Shown one piece after another: positions 16,711-25,766 of a DNA stretch of 41,712 nucleotides. Made by a program: the position numbers and the translations under genes. The notes beneath the pieces are model-generated. The model was not told the DNA's origin. It worked only from the letters and a program-made list of their open reading frames with translations, and made no database searches. Source of the stretch: Nitriliruptoraceae bacterium (GTDB lineage: Bacteria > Actinomycetota > Nitriliruptoria > Nitriliruptorales > Nitriliruptoraceae); contig PWTE01000194.1 of the NCBI GenBank assembly GCA_003563915.1, positions 1 to 41,712 on the forward strand, read 5' to 3'. Each line of letters begins with the position of its first letter. The first letter of the stretch is position 1.

Positions 16711-17502
16711 TCACCGGTCCTCGACCGAGCCGTTCAGGACGACGTCGAGGCTGACGTCCAGGTCCGTCGCCGACATCGACGCGAGGGTGAGGGTGATGCG
16801 GTCCAGTCCCAGTGGCCGTTCGGTGACCTCGTGAGGCTCCGGGGTTGGCTCGGGCTCGGGCTTCGGCTCCGGCTCAGGGGACGGTGCCGGAGCGCTCGAG
16901 GAGCTGGCCGGCTTCGGTGACGACGAAGCTGCTGGCTTCGGTGGGCTCGTCGGTTCACTCTTGGGCTCGGGTTCCGCTTCGGGCTTGGGCTCCGGTTCGG
17001 GCTCGGGCTCGGGCTTCGGTGCCGGCTTCGACTGGCCGGCGGGGAGGCGGAAGACCTGCGTCACCCACACCGTCCCGTCCTTCACGACGACCCCGACCCC
17101 CACCTCGGTCCAGTCGGGATCGAGGATGTTGCGCTTGTGTCCCGGGGAGGCCATGAACGCCGCGTGGATGCTGTTCACGCTCGGACCACGACCGACGTTC
17201 TCGCCGACCTTCTTCCAGCCGGAGACCTGCGAACCCAGGCTCGGGTTGTGGTAGAGCTTGCCCTCGTCCGCCATGGTCTTGCTCCAGGAGCGGGCGACGG
17301 AGGTGAGCGAGCCGTTCACCGACAGCGCGGGTAGGCCGTTGCTCGCTCGCGCCGCGTTGAGCTGGGAGACGAAGGAGGATTCCATACCGCTGTCGGCGTG
17401 CGCCGGGGCCGTGGCACCCAGGGGGCTGATCACGAGCCCGAGGACCAGCGCGAGGGCCAGCAGGAGCCTTCGGGTGTGGTCCCGGCGGGCGATCAGCGAC
17501 AT
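16711..17502 (-). CDS. secreted CAP (SCP/PR-1) domain protein with PEPK tail
   Basis: 263 residues. ATG 17502 gives a clean signal peptide (basic RRDHTRR, then LLLALALVLGLVI, cleavage near AHA|D); AGGA lies 8 bp upstream. The CAP domain follows: FVSQLNAARASNGLPALSVN, the conserved WSKTMADEGKLYHN His, VGENVG, HAAFMASPGHKRNILDPDW with its His, and VWVTQVFR at the end. After that comes a run of PEPEPKPE and SSSPKP repeats of about 65 residues, then a final beta-rich segment of about 40 residues (TERPLGLDRITLTLASM). CAP proteins of this YkwD type are secreted or wall-associated; the function is unknown. The tail may span the cell wall. Confidence 0.9.
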   Translation of the reverse strand: MSLIARRDHTRRLLLALALVLGLVISPLGATAPAHADSGMESSFVSQLNAARASNGLPALSVNGSLTSVARSWSKTMADEGKLYHNPSLGSQVSGWKKVGENVGRGPSVNSIHAAFMASPGHKRNILDPDWTEVGVGVVVKDGTVWVTQVFRLPAGQSKPAPKPEPEPEPEPKPEAEPEPKSEPTSPPKPAASSSPKPASSSSAPAPSPEPEPKPEPEPTPEPHEVTERPLGLDRITLTLASMSATDLDVSLDVVLNGSVEDR

Positions 17503-17691
17503 CGGTCGTCCTGGTGGGTGTCTGGTGGCTGTCGGGGTGGCTGCGGCGCTCACCTCGACTATCGGCCACTCAGAGCGTGCACTTGACTCCGAAGAGTGAG
17601 GCCCGCTCGCGCTGTGCGTTCGGTGCAGCACGTCGTGTTCGCATCGCGGCGGAGTAGGCTCCGCGCCACCCGCTCACCCAGAGGCACCGCG

Positions 17692-19227
17692 ATGTCGGCC
17701 CGTACCTCGGACACCCCGGTCGACGTCGCCGCGCGGCTGCGGCGCACGGCTGCGGACCGCCCGCACCACATCGCCCTCCGGTGGAGCGCGGGGGTCAGGA
17801 CCTACGGGGAACTGCACCAGCGGGTCGATGCCGGTACCGCGGCGCTGCAGACGCTCGGGATCGGTGCCGGCGAGCGGGTCGCGTTCGTCCTCGGGACGAC
17901 CCCGACCTTCGTCGAGGTTGCGGCCGCGGTCCTCCGGGCTGGCGGCGCGATGGTGCCGCTGCTCCCGGGTCTGGCCCCGGACGAGCTCCGCTTCGCGATC
18001 GAGGACAGCCAGGCCGGCGTCGTGATCGTTGGCCCCGAACGGATCCACGAGGTCCGCGGCCTGGCGGACGAGGGGCTCCTGGGCGACTGTTCCGTCATCT
18101 CTGCGGATGTGGACCCGGAGGAGGACGGCTCCTGGGAGCGACGCTGTGCGGATGCCGGGGAACCGGTCCGCGTCGACCGGTCAGCCGACGATCTCGCGGC
18201 GCTGGTCTACACCTCGGGCACGACCGGGCGCCCCCGTGGCGCCATGCTCACCCGGGGCAACCTCGCGGCGAACCAGGACCAGTCACTCGCGGGCCGGTTC
18301 CAGGTGTCTGCGGACGACACGATCCTGCTCGTGTTGCCGCTCGCGCACATCTACTCCCTCAACGTCGGGCTCGGCGCAGCCATCACCGCCGGCGCGACGA
18401 TGGTGCTCGTCGAGCGGTTCGATCCCAGCGACTGCCTCCAGGCGATCACGGAGCATCGGGTCACGGTGGTGCTCGGGGCACCGCCGATGTACGTCGCGTG
18501 GGTCCAGGGCGAGGCGCTCGACGATGCGGACCTCGGCAGCGTGCGTCTCGCGGTGTCGGGAGCGGCGCCGCTGCCGGTCCCGGTGATCGAACGGTTCCGG
18601 GAGGTCACCGGCATCACGATCGAGGAGGGATACGGGCTGACCGAGGCGTCGCCCAGCGTCAGCGCCACCTCGATGGCGGACGCACCCGTTCCCGGTTCCG
18701 TCGGGCTGCCGTTGCCTGGCGTCGAACTGCGACTGGTCGGTGAGTCGGGACAGGACGTGGATCCCGGCGACGAGGGTGAGGTCTGGGTCCGCGGCCCCAA
18801 CGTCTTCCAGGGGTACTGGAACGACCCCGACGCGACCGCCCAGGCGCTGACCGCGGACGGTTGGCTGCGTACCGGCGACGTCGGGATCCGGGACGATGCC
18901 GGGATGCTCTACCTCGTCGACCGCCTGAAGGACCTGGTGATCGTCAACGGCTTCAACGTCTACCCCCGCGAGGTGGAACGGGTCCTGCTCGGCTCCGGGC
19001 TCCTCGCCCAGGCCGCCGTCGTCGGCATCCCGCACCCGTTGACCGGTGAGGCCCTGGTCGCGTACGTCGTGCCGCTGCCGGGAACGTCGGTGGACGTACA
19101 GGCGTTGGACGCCCGGTGCCGCACCCAGCTGGCCCGCTACAAGTGGCCCAGCCGCATCGAGGTGGTGGATGCCGTCCCGACCACCGCGACCGGGAAGGTC
19201 CGCCGGATCGCGCTGCGCGGGAACTGA
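17692..19227 (+). CDS. AMP-forming acyl-CoA ligase (FadD-like)
   Basis: 511 residues from ATG 17692. An ANL-superfamily enzyme: P-loop YTSGTTGRPRGAMLT, the A5 motif GYGLTEASP, A7 GWLRTGDVG and A8 YLVDRLKDLVIVNGFNVYP, then the catalytic Lys in TATGKVRR near the C-terminus. All adenylation motifs are intact. It activates a carboxylic acid with ATP and CoA; long-chain fatty acid is the likeliest class, but the chain length is not readable. A TAGGCT at 17655-17660 lies 31 bp upstream of the start and is a plausible -10 box. The next gene starts 8 bp downstream, so the two may share a transcript. Confidence 0.88.
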   Translation: MSARTSDTPVDVAARLRRTAADRPHHIALRWSAGVRTYGELHQRVDAGTAALQTLGIGAGERVAFVLGTTPTFVEVAAAVLRAGGAMVPLLPGLAPDELRFAIEDSQAGVVIVGPERIHEVRGLADEGLLGDCSVISADVDPEEDGSWERRCADAGEPVRVDRSADDLAALVYTSGTTGRPRGAMLTRGNLAANQDQSLAGRFQVSADDTILLVLPLAHIYSLNVGLGAAITAGATMVLVERFDPSDCLQAITEHRVTVVLGAPPMYVAWVQGEALDDADLGSVRLAVSGAAPLPVPVIERFREVTGITIEEGYGLTEASPSVSATSMADAPVPGSVGLPLPGVELRLVGESGQDVDPGDEGEVWVRGPNVFQGYWNDPDATAQALTADGWLRTGDVGIRDDAGMLYLVDRLKDLVIVNGFNVYPREVERVLLGSGLLAQAAVVGIPHPLTGEALVAYVVPLPGTSVDVQALDARCRTQLARYKWPSRIEVVDAVPTTATGKVRRIALRGN

Positions 19228-19235
19228 GCGGACCG

Positions 19236-19508
19236 GTGCGTCGACGTCGCCGACCAGAGGTCGTCGTGTACACCCGTGCGCGCTGCGGGCTGTGCCGTAC
19301 GGCCGAGGCGCAGGTCACCAGGGAAGCCGGTCGGCGAGCGACGGTCCGGCACGTCGACATCGACCAGGACGACGACCTGGCGCGTCGGTACGGGGTCCGT
19401 GTCCCGGTCATCGCCGTCGACGGCCACGAGGTCGCCGAGGTCGAGGTCGCCCCGGGCACCGTGCGACGTGCGATCCGAGCGGCGTCACGGCGTCCCCGTC
19501 TTGGGTGA
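19236..19508 (+). CDS. glutaredoxin-like (DUF836-type) protein
   Basis: 90 residues from GTG 19236. Thioredoxin-fold elements are visible: EVVVYTRARCGLCRTAEAQV with the redox motif C16-G-L-C19, HVDIDQDDDLARRYGVRVPVIAVDG with the cis-Pro, and a final helix. It is basic at both ends. From memory the same gene precedes rex/hemA in Streptomyces and hemA in M. tuberculosis (Rv0508). It is likely a small cytoplasmic thiol-disulphide protein; its partner is unknown, though mycothiol is the expected thiol here. Confidence 0.82.
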   Translation: MRRRRRPEVVVYTRARCGLCRTAEAQVTREAGRRATVRHVDIDQDDDLARRYGVRVPVIAVDGHEVAEVEVAPGTVRRAIRAASRRPRLG

Positions 19509-19530
19509 CGCCGCCGTCCCGGCGTAGCCT
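19501..19530 (+). promoter_or_regulatory. putative rex promoter
   Basis: TTGGGT (19501-19506), an 18-base spacer and TAGCCT (19525-19530) fit the actinobacterial housekeeping form TTG-N18-TAnnnT, 40 bp upstream of the rex start. The -35 overlaps the end of the glutaredoxin-like gene. No GTGA-N-TCAC Rex operator was found nearby. Confidence 0.45.
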
Positions 19531-19569
19531 TGCTCGGGCACGGAGACGACGTGCAGCGGAGGACACCAG

Positions 19570-20220
19570 GTGGGAGATCGGCGGATCCCGGAGGCCACGG
19601 TGGCGCGGCTGCCGGTGTACCTCCAGGTCCTGGTGGAGGCGGCTGAGGCCGGCACGCTCACCCTGTCCAGCGACGATCTCGCCCGGGCATCGGGGCTGAA
19701 CTCCGCGAAGGTGCGCAAGGACCTGTCGTTCCTCGGCACCTACGGCACGCGCGGGGTCGGCTACGACGTCGCGGAGCTCACGACGGAGATCTCGGAGGTC
19801 CTCGGGCTGTCGGTGGACCGCGCGGTCATCATCATCGGGGTGGGCAACCTCGGGAGCGCCCTCGCGAGCTACGACGGCTTCGACCGGCGGGGGTTCAAGG
19901 TCGCGGCCCTGCTTGACGCCGACCCGGCGCGGATCGGAACGTGCGTCGGTGGCCACGAGGTGCGGGACGCCGCCGAGCTGCCCGCGATCGTCCGGGAGCA
20001 GGACGTCACCTTCGCGGTGATCGCGGTCCCCGCCGGCCGGGCCCAGGAGGTCGCTGACGTGGCCGTCGCCGCTGGCGTGTCCGCCCTGCTCAACTTCGCA
20101 CCCACGCACCTGACCGTCCCCGACCACGTGACCTGCCGCACCGTCGATCTCTCGACGGAGCTGCAGATCCTCTCGTTCTACGAGCAGATCGCCGACGGCC
20201 CGTCCGCGGCGGCGGGCTGA
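19570..20220 (+). CDS. rex: redox-sensing transcriptional repressor Rex
   Basis: 216 residues, the family's length. The N-terminal winged helix has VARLPVYLQVL and the recognition region SSDDLARASGLNSAKVRKDLSFLG. The Rossmann domain carries IIIGVGNLGSALASY (GxGxxG at 90-95), then VAALLDADPARIG. The C-terminus has LNFAPTHLTVP and a domain-swapped helix. Rex binds DNA when NADH is low and releases it when NADH rises, controlling respiratory and haem genes; in Streptomyces it precedes hemACD, as here. GTG 19570 is the chosen start. Its targets probably include nearby hem and respiratory operons (inference). Confidence 0.95.
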   Translation: MGDRRIPEATVARLPVYLQVLVEAAEAGTLTLSSDDLARASGLNSAKVRKDLSFLGTYGTRGVGYDVAELTTEISEVLGLSVDRAVIIIGVGNLGSALASYDGFDRRGFKVAALLDADPARIGTCVGGHEVRDAAELPAIVREQDVTFAVIAVPAGRAQEVADVAVAAGVSALLNFAPTHLTVPDHVTCRTVDLSTELQILSFYEQIADGPSAAAG

Positions 20221-20245
20221 CCCAACGGCTCGCCCCACGGACGCG

Positions 20246-20275
20246 TTGGGCTGCCCCGGATCCGGGAGGTACGCT
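20246..20275 (+). promoter_or_regulatory. putative hemA promoter
   Basis: TTGGGC (20246-20251), an 18-base spacer and TACGCT (20270-20275) form a good promoter 113 bp upstream of the hemA ATG. That leaves a leader of about 105 bases (20283-20388) without an obvious stem or coding frame. The region between rex and hemA is 168 bp. Confidence 0.5.
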
Positions 20276-20388
20276 GCCGCGGCGGGCGTTGACGCGCCGC
20301 CTCTGTGGAGACCACGTCTCCCCTCAGGATCGGTCGCCCGCACCACCGCGGCCCTCCCGCCGCGCACCCGCCCGGACCGAGGTAGCGG

Positions 20389-21642
20389 ATGTCACTGCTC
20401 GTCGTGGGGTGCAACCACCACAGCGCGGACCTCGCCCTGCTCGAACGGCTCGCGGTGCCGGGCGACGAGCTCCCCAAGGCCCTGCGGTCGCTGAGCGACC
20501 TGGAGCACGTCTCGGAGGTGGCGTTCCTGTCGACCTGCAACCGTGTCGAGGTCTACGCCACGGTGACCCGGTTCCACCCGGGTCTGGCGGAACTGCGTGG
20601 CTGGCTGGCGGAACGGGGCGACATCCACCCGCAGGACCTCGACGAGGTGCAGTACAGCTACCACGACGACCGCGCCGCGGCGCACCTGTTCGGTGTTGCG
20701 GGCGGCCTCGACTCCATGATCGTCGGCGAGCAACAGATCGCCGTGCAGGTGCGCCACGCCATGGAGGTCGCCCGTCAGGAGGGCACCGCGCGTCGGGTGC
20801 TCCAGCGCCTGTTCGGTCAGGCGGTCAACGTGGGACGTCGACTGCGCGCGGAGACCGCGATCACCGACGGTGCCTCGTCGATGGTGGACGTCGGGCTGGA
20901 TGCTGTACGGACGCGCGCTGGTGCGCCGCTCGCCGGTCGCCGGGTCGCGGTCGTCGGTGCTGGCGCCGTCGGCGCACTCACCGCCGACCGGCTCGCTGAG
21001 CTGGAGGTCGCCCAGGTCGACGTCTGGAACCGCAGCCACGACAAGGCCCGACGGCTCGCTGAACGGGTCGACGGTTCCGTGGTGCCCCGCGACCAGCTGA
21101 CCACCGCGATCGCCGCCGCCGATGTCGTGGTCTGTACCACCGGCGCGGCCGAGCCGATCCTGGACCTGGAGCTCGTCTCGTCCGCCGTGGCGGGGCGGTC
21201 TCGCCCGCTGTTCCTGCTCGACCTGGCCGTGCCACGCAACGTCGCACCCGAGTGTGCTGAGCTCCCGACGGTCGAACTGCTGGACGTGGCCTCGGTCCGT
21301 GAGCTGACCGACCGGGGCACCACCGGTGAGGTCATCGTCCAGGCCCGGGCGATCGTCGACGAGGAGGCCGAGCGCTTCCTGGCGTGGACCCGCGCCAGCC
21401 TGGTCGAGCCGACGATCCGTGATGTCCGGGCGCACGCCGAAGCGGTCCGTCAGGCCGAGCTGGACCGCCTCGCCGCGAAGCTGTCCACCCTGGACGACAA
21501 GCAGCGCGCAGCCGTCGAGTCGTTGACCCGGGGCATCGTCAACACGCTCCTCCACGACCCGACGGTGCGGCTCAAGGAGCTCGCCGACCGCGGGGACGCG
21601 CAGCAGCACGCCGACGCGCTGCGGGATCTGTTCGACCTCTGA
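20389..21642 (+). CDS. hemA: glutamyl-tRNA reductase
   Basis: 417 residues. It reduces glutamyl-tRNA(Glu) with NADPH to glutamate-1-semialdehyde, the first committed step of the C5 route to haem. The catalytic Cys is C50 in FLSTCNRVEVY, and the substrate-binding block is GLDSMIVGEQQIAVQV. The NADPH domain has VAVVGAGAVGALTADRLAE. The long C-terminal helix and dimerisation domain run from about 325. The ATG is preceded by GAGGTAGCGG. Its last base overlaps hemC (TGATG). With hemL in the same window, the organism uses the C5 pathway. Confidence 0.97.
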   Translation: MSLLVVGCNHHSADLALLERLAVPGDELPKALRSLSDLEHVSEVAFLSTCNRVEVYATVTRFHPGLAELRGWLAERGDIHPQDLDEVQYSYHDDRAAAHLFGVAGGLDSMIVGEQQIAVQVRHAMEVARQEGTARRVLQRLFGQAVNVGRRLRAETAITDGASSMVDVGLDAVRTRAGAPLAGRRVAVVGAGAVGALTADRLAELEVAQVDVWNRSHDKARRLAERVDGSVVPRDQLTTAIAAADVVVCTTGAAEPILDLELVSSAVAGRSRPLFLLDLAVPRNVAPECAELPTVELLDVASVRELTDRGTTGEVIVQARAIVDEEAERFLAWTRASLVEPTIRDVRAHAEAVRQAELDRLAAKLSTLDDKQRAAVESLTRGIVNTLLHDPTVRLKELADRGDAQQHADALRDLFDL

Positions 21643-22616
21643 TGGTCGCGATCCCCCAACGTGGGCCGTGGCGGATCGCGACGCGGCGCTCCGAGCTCGC
21701 GCAGGCCCAGGCCCGCCAGGTCGCTGCGGCGCTGACCGCCGCGACGGGTCGCCCCGCCGAACTGGTGCCCATGGCGACCACCGGCGACGAGCACCCTGAG
21801 CGTGCGATCGAGGCGTTCGACAGCAAGGGGCTGTTCGTCGACCACACCCGTCAGGCCGTCCTGCGCGGCGACTGCCACGTGGTCGTGCACTCCTATAAGG
21901 ATCTCCCGACCGAGCGTGCCGAGGGGTTGATCATCGGGGCCGTCCCTGAGCGGGCCGATCCCCGGGATGCGCTGGTCACGGCGCAGGGGTGGCGACTGGC
22001 GGAGCTGCCGCGCGATCGGCAGGTCGTGATCGGGACCTCCTCTCCCCGCCGTCGCGCGCAGATCGAGCGCCGTCGCCGGGACGTCCTCGTGCAGCCCATA
22101 CGCGGCAACCTCACGACGCGGCTGCGCAAGGTCACCGACGGTGAGGTGGACGGGGTGGTCGTCGCGGTCGCCGGACTGCTGCGGCAGCGACCGGACGTCG
22201 ACGGCCTGACCGCGGTGCCCTTGGAACACGGCGAGATGCTGCATGCCCCGGCCCAGGGCGCCCTGGCGGTCGAGTGCCGTGTCGACGACGACATCACGCG
22301 GGTCGCGCTCATGACCATCGACCACGCGACGACCCGGACCGAGGTCACGGCGGAGCGCGAACTGCTCGCGATGCTCGAGGGGGGATGCACGGCGCCGATC
22401 GGCGCCCACGCGGAGCTCCGTACCAGCGTGGCGGGAGACGATCGCCTGGTGCTGCTGGGCATGGTCGCCGATCCGAGCGGCACCCGGATGTACCGCGCCT
22501 CGCACGAGGCCGCCCATGACCAGCCCGAGCGGCTGGGTCGGGCGATGGCGGCCACCCTGCTCGACGAGGGCGGTTCCGAGATCCTCGCGCGGCTCCGCGC
22601 CGGGCAGGGCGGCTGA
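21642..22616 (+). CDS. hemC: porphobilinogen deaminase (hydroxymethylbilane synthase)
   Basis: 324 residues. It links four porphobilinogens into hydroxymethylbilane. The N-terminal RIATRRSELAQAQ segment, the catalytic D87 in VHSYKDLPT, GTSSPRRRAQ and QPIRGNLTTRL (basic residues that hold the chain), and the cofactor-bearing C249 in LEGGCTAPIGAH are all present. ATG 21642 overlaps hemA by one base and hemD begins two bases after the stop, so hemA-hemC-hemD is translationally coupled. Confidence 0.97.
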   Translation: MVAIPQRGPWRIATRRSELAQAQARQVAAALTAATGRPAELVPMATTGDEHPERAIEAFDSKGLFVDHTRQAVLRGDCHVVVHSYKDLPTERAEGLIIGAVPERADPRDALVTAQGWRLAELPRDRQVVIGTSSPRRRAQIERRRRDVLVQPIRGNLTTRLRKVTDGEVDGVVVAVAGLLRQRPDVDGLTAVPLEHGEMLHAPAQGALAVECRVDDDITRVALMTIDHATTRTEVTAERELLAMLEGGCTAPIGAHAELRTSVAGDDRLVLLGMVADPSGTRMYRASHEAAHDQPERLGRAMAATLLDEGGSEILARLRAGQGG

Positions 22617-22617
22617 C

Positions 22618-23397
22618 GTGTCGGAGCCGCCCCCCCTGACCGGTGCACGGGTGCTGGTGCCACGCGCGGCCGAGCAGGCGTCGGAACTGGCCGACCGCAT
22701 CCGTGAGCTCGGTGGCGAGCCGGTCATCGCGCCCGTGCTGGTGATCGAGGACGGGGATCGCGACCGTCTGCGGTGGGCAGCCGATCAGCTCACAGCCGGG
22801 AGGTTCGTCGCGGTCTGCCTGACCTCGCCCAACGGGGTGCGTGCCCTGGCCGCCGCCCTGCGCGACGGGGGGCACGATCCACAGGTGCTGGCGCAGGTGG
22901 AGCTGCTGGCGTGCGTCGGCCCGGGCACGACCGCGGTACTCGAGCAGGAGCTCGGGCTGGCACCGGACCTGGTGCCGGAGACGGCGACCACCGCCGCGCT
23001 CGGCGCCGCGATGCCGCCAGGGGAGGGGCAGGTGCTGCTGCCGCGTGCGGACATCGCGAGCCCGATCCTCCCGCAGGCGCTCCGGGACAAGGGCTACACC
23101 CCCGTCGAGGTGGTGGCGTACCGCACCGGGCGTCCCGACACCCTGCCGGCGGAGGTGCTCGCCGAGCTCGGCTCCGGGGCGATCACCCACGTCGCGGTGG
23201 CCTCTCCCTCGACGGCACGCAACCTCGTGGAGCTGGCGGGGCAGGACCGGATCGCCGCCCACATCGTGTCGATCGGGCCGGTGACGTCCGCGGCGTGCCA
23301 TGATCTGGAGCTGACGGTCGCGATCGAGGCTTCGCCTCACGACCTCGACGGGCTGGTCGCGGCCCTGGTCGCGCACCACGCCGCGCACCGCAGCTGA
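22618..23397 (+). CDS. hemD: uroporphyrinogen-III synthase
   Basis: 259 residues from GTG 22618, one base after the hemC stop. It closes hydroxymethylbilane with D-ring inversion. The family is weakly conserved. Visible features are the N-terminal VLVPRAAEQASELADRIRELGGEPV, LTSPNGVRAL, VGPGTTAVLEQELGL, VLLPRADIASPILPQALRDKGYTPVEVVAYRT and the C-terminal VAVASPSTARNLVEL and SIGPVTSAACHDLEL. Order and coupling with hemC support the call. It is separate from the uroporphyrinogen methyltransferase to which hemD is fused in some actinobacteria. Confidence 0.92.
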   Translation: MSEPPPLTGARVLVPRAAEQASELADRIRELGGEPVIAPVLVIEDGDRDRLRWAADQLTAGRFVAVCLTSPNGVRALAAALRDGGHDPQVLAQVELLACVGPGTTAVLEQELGLAPDLVPETATTAALGAAMPPGEGQVLLPRADIASPILPQALRDKGYTPVEVVAYRTGRPDTLPAEVLAELGSGAITHVAVASPSTARNLVELAGQDRIAAHIVSIGPVTSAACHDLELTVAIEASPHDLDGLVAALVAHHAAHRS

Positions 23398-23421
23398 CAC
23401 GCGGGGGCGGCTCACTACGCT
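23394..23421 (+). promoter_or_regulatory. putative promoter of the YihY-family gene
   Basis: CTGACA (23394-23399), a 16-base spacer and TACGCT (23416-23421) lie 39 bp upstream of GTG 23461. The -35 overlaps the hemD stop. It may allow transcription independent of the hemACD operon. Confidence 0.4.
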
Positions 23422-23460
23422 GGCGGCCCACGCCGACGTCGCCGCTGCGAGGAGCTCTCC

Positions 23461-24705
23461 GTGGCCGCAAGCTGGAAGGACCACCCAGCGGTCGCGGTCC
23501 CGCTCGCGGTCCAGGAGCGCTACAAGGAGGACGCCGCCGACCAGCTGGCCGCTGCGATCGGGTTCTTCGCGTTCCTGTCGCTCGTGCCGCTGCTCCTGCT
23601 CGCGGTGGCGACCGCGGGTTTCGTCCTGGACGACCCCGACCGTCAGACCGAGGTCGCCCTGGCCCTGACCGAGGTCCTCCCCGGCTTCCAGGAGACCCTC
23701 GACGCCGGCGAGCCGGACGAAGGGGTCTCTGCGCTCCTCGAGACCGTGGTCAACCAGCGCGGCACCGTCGGGTTGATCGGGCTGGTCACGCTGCTCCTGA
23801 CCGGGCAACGGGTCATCGCCGCCGCGATGGCGGCGACCCGCGTCGTCTTCCGCGGGGGAACGGTGAAGGGGCTCGGCGGGTGGATCCGCAAGCTGGTCAG
23901 CATGACCGTGCTGGGCGTGACAGCGCTGGCCTCGGTCGGGCTCGCGTCCCTGGCCGGCTTCGACCTGGGCCTTCTCCCGCGCCCGGCCACGGTCCTGTTG
24001 AGCCTGCTCGCCTCGCTCGTCCTGGACCTGGTCCTGTTCCTGGTCGCCTACCGCGTGCTGTCCACGACGACCTCGATGCCGTGGCGTGATCTGGTCCCCG
24101 GCGCGGTGTTCGCCGCGATCGGTTGGACCCTGCTCAAGCTGTTCGGGTCGACCTGGGTCGCGAACCAGATCGCCAGCGCCAACGCCCTCTACGGGGCCCT
24201 CGGTGGGGTGATCGCCCTCCTGCTGCTCCTCTACCTCGCCGGCCGGTTGTACCTGTACGGCGCGGAGCTCTCGGCGGTCCTCGTCGAACGACGTGACGGA
24301 CCCCTGGAGCCCTACGGGCAGCCGGATGCCGAGCTGCCGGCGGACCGGGACGGCCAGGAGGTCGACGGCCAGACGGTCGGTCCATCCGCCCCCCCGCGCT
24401 CACCGGACGGACCCGACCACCGGTCGCCCGCCGGGTACCGCCGTGCCGGCGTGAGGCGTGGCCACGCACCCGGTCCACCTCCGGTGCCGCGGCGCGTCCG
24501 CGCAGCGGCGACCCCCGACCCTGGCCCGGCGACCCCGACCGCGACCATCAGCCCCGCGACGCAGGCGCGCCTGGCCACGGCCGACGAGCGCAACGCGGAC
24601 ATCCTGGCGGATCGCGGCAAGCACCTGCGAACCGCGATCGGGGTCGGACTGGGCCTCGGGGCGATGGCGGCGGGCTGGCGGTTCCTGGGCCCGGACCGCG
24701 ACTAG
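23461..24705 (+). CDS. YihY/BrkB family membrane protein
   Basis: 414 residues. The N-terminal half is the YihY/virulence factor BrkB domain: YKEDAADQLAAAIGFFAFLSLVPLLLL opens it and about six membrane segments follow, ending ANALYGALGGVIALLLLLYLAGRLYLYGAELSAVL. The C-terminal 130 residues are hydrophilic, Pro-rich and probably disordered, with one last hydrophobic stretch (GVGLGLGAMAAGWRFLG). The function is unknown; the family was once miscalled RNase BN. It sits between hemD and hemB, separated from each by short gaps with -10-like boxes, so a role in haem metabolism is not implied. Confidence 0.88.
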   Translation: MAASWKDHPAVAVPLAVQERYKEDAADQLAAAIGFFAFLSLVPLLLLAVATAGFVLDDPDRQTEVALALTEVLPGFQETLDAGEPDEGVSALLETVVNQRGTVGLIGLVTLLLTGQRVIAAAMAATRVVFRGGTVKGLGGWIRKLVSMTVLGVTALASVGLASLAGFDLGLLPRPATVLLSLLASLVLDLVLFLVAYRVLSTTTSMPWRDLVPGAVFAAIGWTLLKLFGSTWVANQIASANALYGALGGVIALLLLLYLAGRLYLYGAELSAVLVERRDGPLEPYGQPDAELPADRDGQEVDGQTVGPSAPPRSPDGPDHRSPAGYRRAGVRRGHAPGPPPVPRRVRAAATPDPGPATPTATISPATQARLATADERNADILADRGKHLRTAIGVGLGLGAMAAGWRFLGPDRD

Positions 24706-24713
24706 CTCACGAG

Positions 24714-24719
24714 TACGCT
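24714..24719 (+). promoter_or_regulatory. possible -10 box for hemB
   Basis: TACGCT lies 66 bp upstream of the hemB start in the 80-bp gap after the YihY-family gene. No convincing -35 was found at 16-19 bases upstream, so this is weak. The same hexamer heads the hemA and YihY-family genes. Confidence 0.3.
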
Positions 24720-24785
24720 CGTCACCTGACCGGTCGACCTCGTCACCGGTCCGCGAACCGTCACGTCCCGTCGCTGGAGATCACC

Positions 24786-25766
24786 GTGAGCCGCTTCCCC
24801 ACGACCCGCCTCCGGCGCTTGCGGCGCACCCCGGCGCTGCGCTCCGCGTTCGCCGAGACGCGTCTGCACCCGGCGGCACTCGTCCTTCCGGTCTTCGTCA
24901 AGCAGGGTCTCACCGCGCCGGAGCCGATCGGCTCGATGCCCGGCGTCTCGCAGCACACGCCGGAGTCGGTCGCCGCGCTGGCGAAGGAGGCCGCCGACCT
25001 CGGGGTCGGAGGGATGATCCTGTTCGGGATCCCCACGGCCAAGGACGCGCAGGGGTCGTCCGGATGGGATCCCGACGGTCCGGTGCCGACCGCGACCCGG
25101 GCGATCCGGGATGCGGTCGGCGAGGACCTGGTCCTGTGGGCCGACGTCTGCCAGTGCGAGTACACCGACCACGGCCACTGCGGGCCGCTGGACGCCACCG
25201 GGCAGGTCGTCAACGACGACGCCGTCGCGGCCTACGTCCGTGACGCCGTCACCTACGCCAACGCCGGGGCCGACCTGGTCGCGCCATCGGGCATGATGGA
25301 TGGGCAGGTCGCGGCGATCCGCGCCGGCCTCGACGAGGCCGATCACCAGGGCGTCGGTCTCGTCGCCTACGCCGCCAAGTACGCCTCCGCGTACTACGGA
25401 CCCTTCCGCGACGCGGCCGAGTCGGCGATGGTCGCGGGTGACCGTGCTGGCCACCAGATGGATCCGGCCAACCGTCGTGAGGCCCACCGTGAGCTGGAAC
25501 TCGACGTGGTGGAGGGCGCCGATGTGCTCATGGTCAAACCGGCCCTGCCCTACCTGGACGTGATCGCTGACGCGCGCGATCGGTTCGGGCTGCCGGTCGC
25601 CGCCTACCAGGTGTCCGGCGAGTACGCGATGGTCCACGCGGCCGCGGAACGGGGCTGGCTCGACGGCGACGCGGCCCTGCGCGAGGCGGTGCTGGGCATC
25701 GTGCGTGCGGGTGCCGACCTGGTCCTGACCTACGCGGCGCTGGAACTCGCGCGGAGCCGCGCGTGA
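24786..25766 (+). CDS. hemB: delta-aminolevulinic acid dehydratase (porphobilinogen synthase)
   Basis: 326 residues. It condenses two 5-aminolevulinate molecules to porphobilinogen. Schiff-base lysines are K198 in AYAAKYAS and K251 in LMVKPALPY. The active-site metal segment is VCQCEYTDHGHCG with C122, C124 and C132, the zinc-type triad rather than the Asp-rich magnesium type. MDPANRREA, which carries the allosteric-site Arg/Glu, is also present. GTG 24786 follows GGAGA. Its stop overlaps the next gene by 4 bp. Confidence 0.97.
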   Translation: MSRFPTTRLRRLRRTPALRSAFAETRLHPAALVLPVFVKQGLTAPEPIGSMPGVSQHTPESVAALAKEAADLGVGGMILFGIPTAKDAQGSSGWDPDGPVPTATRAIRDAVGEDLVLWADVCQCEYTDHGHCGPLDATGQVVNDDAVAAYVRDAVTYANAGADLVAPSGMMDGQVAAIRAGLDEADHQGVGLVAYAAKYASAYYGPFRDAAESAMVAGDRAGHQMDPANRREAHRELELDVVEGADVLMVKPALPYLDVIADARDRFGLPVAAYQVSGEYAMVHAAAERGWLDGDAALREAVLGIVRAGADLVLTYAALELARSRA

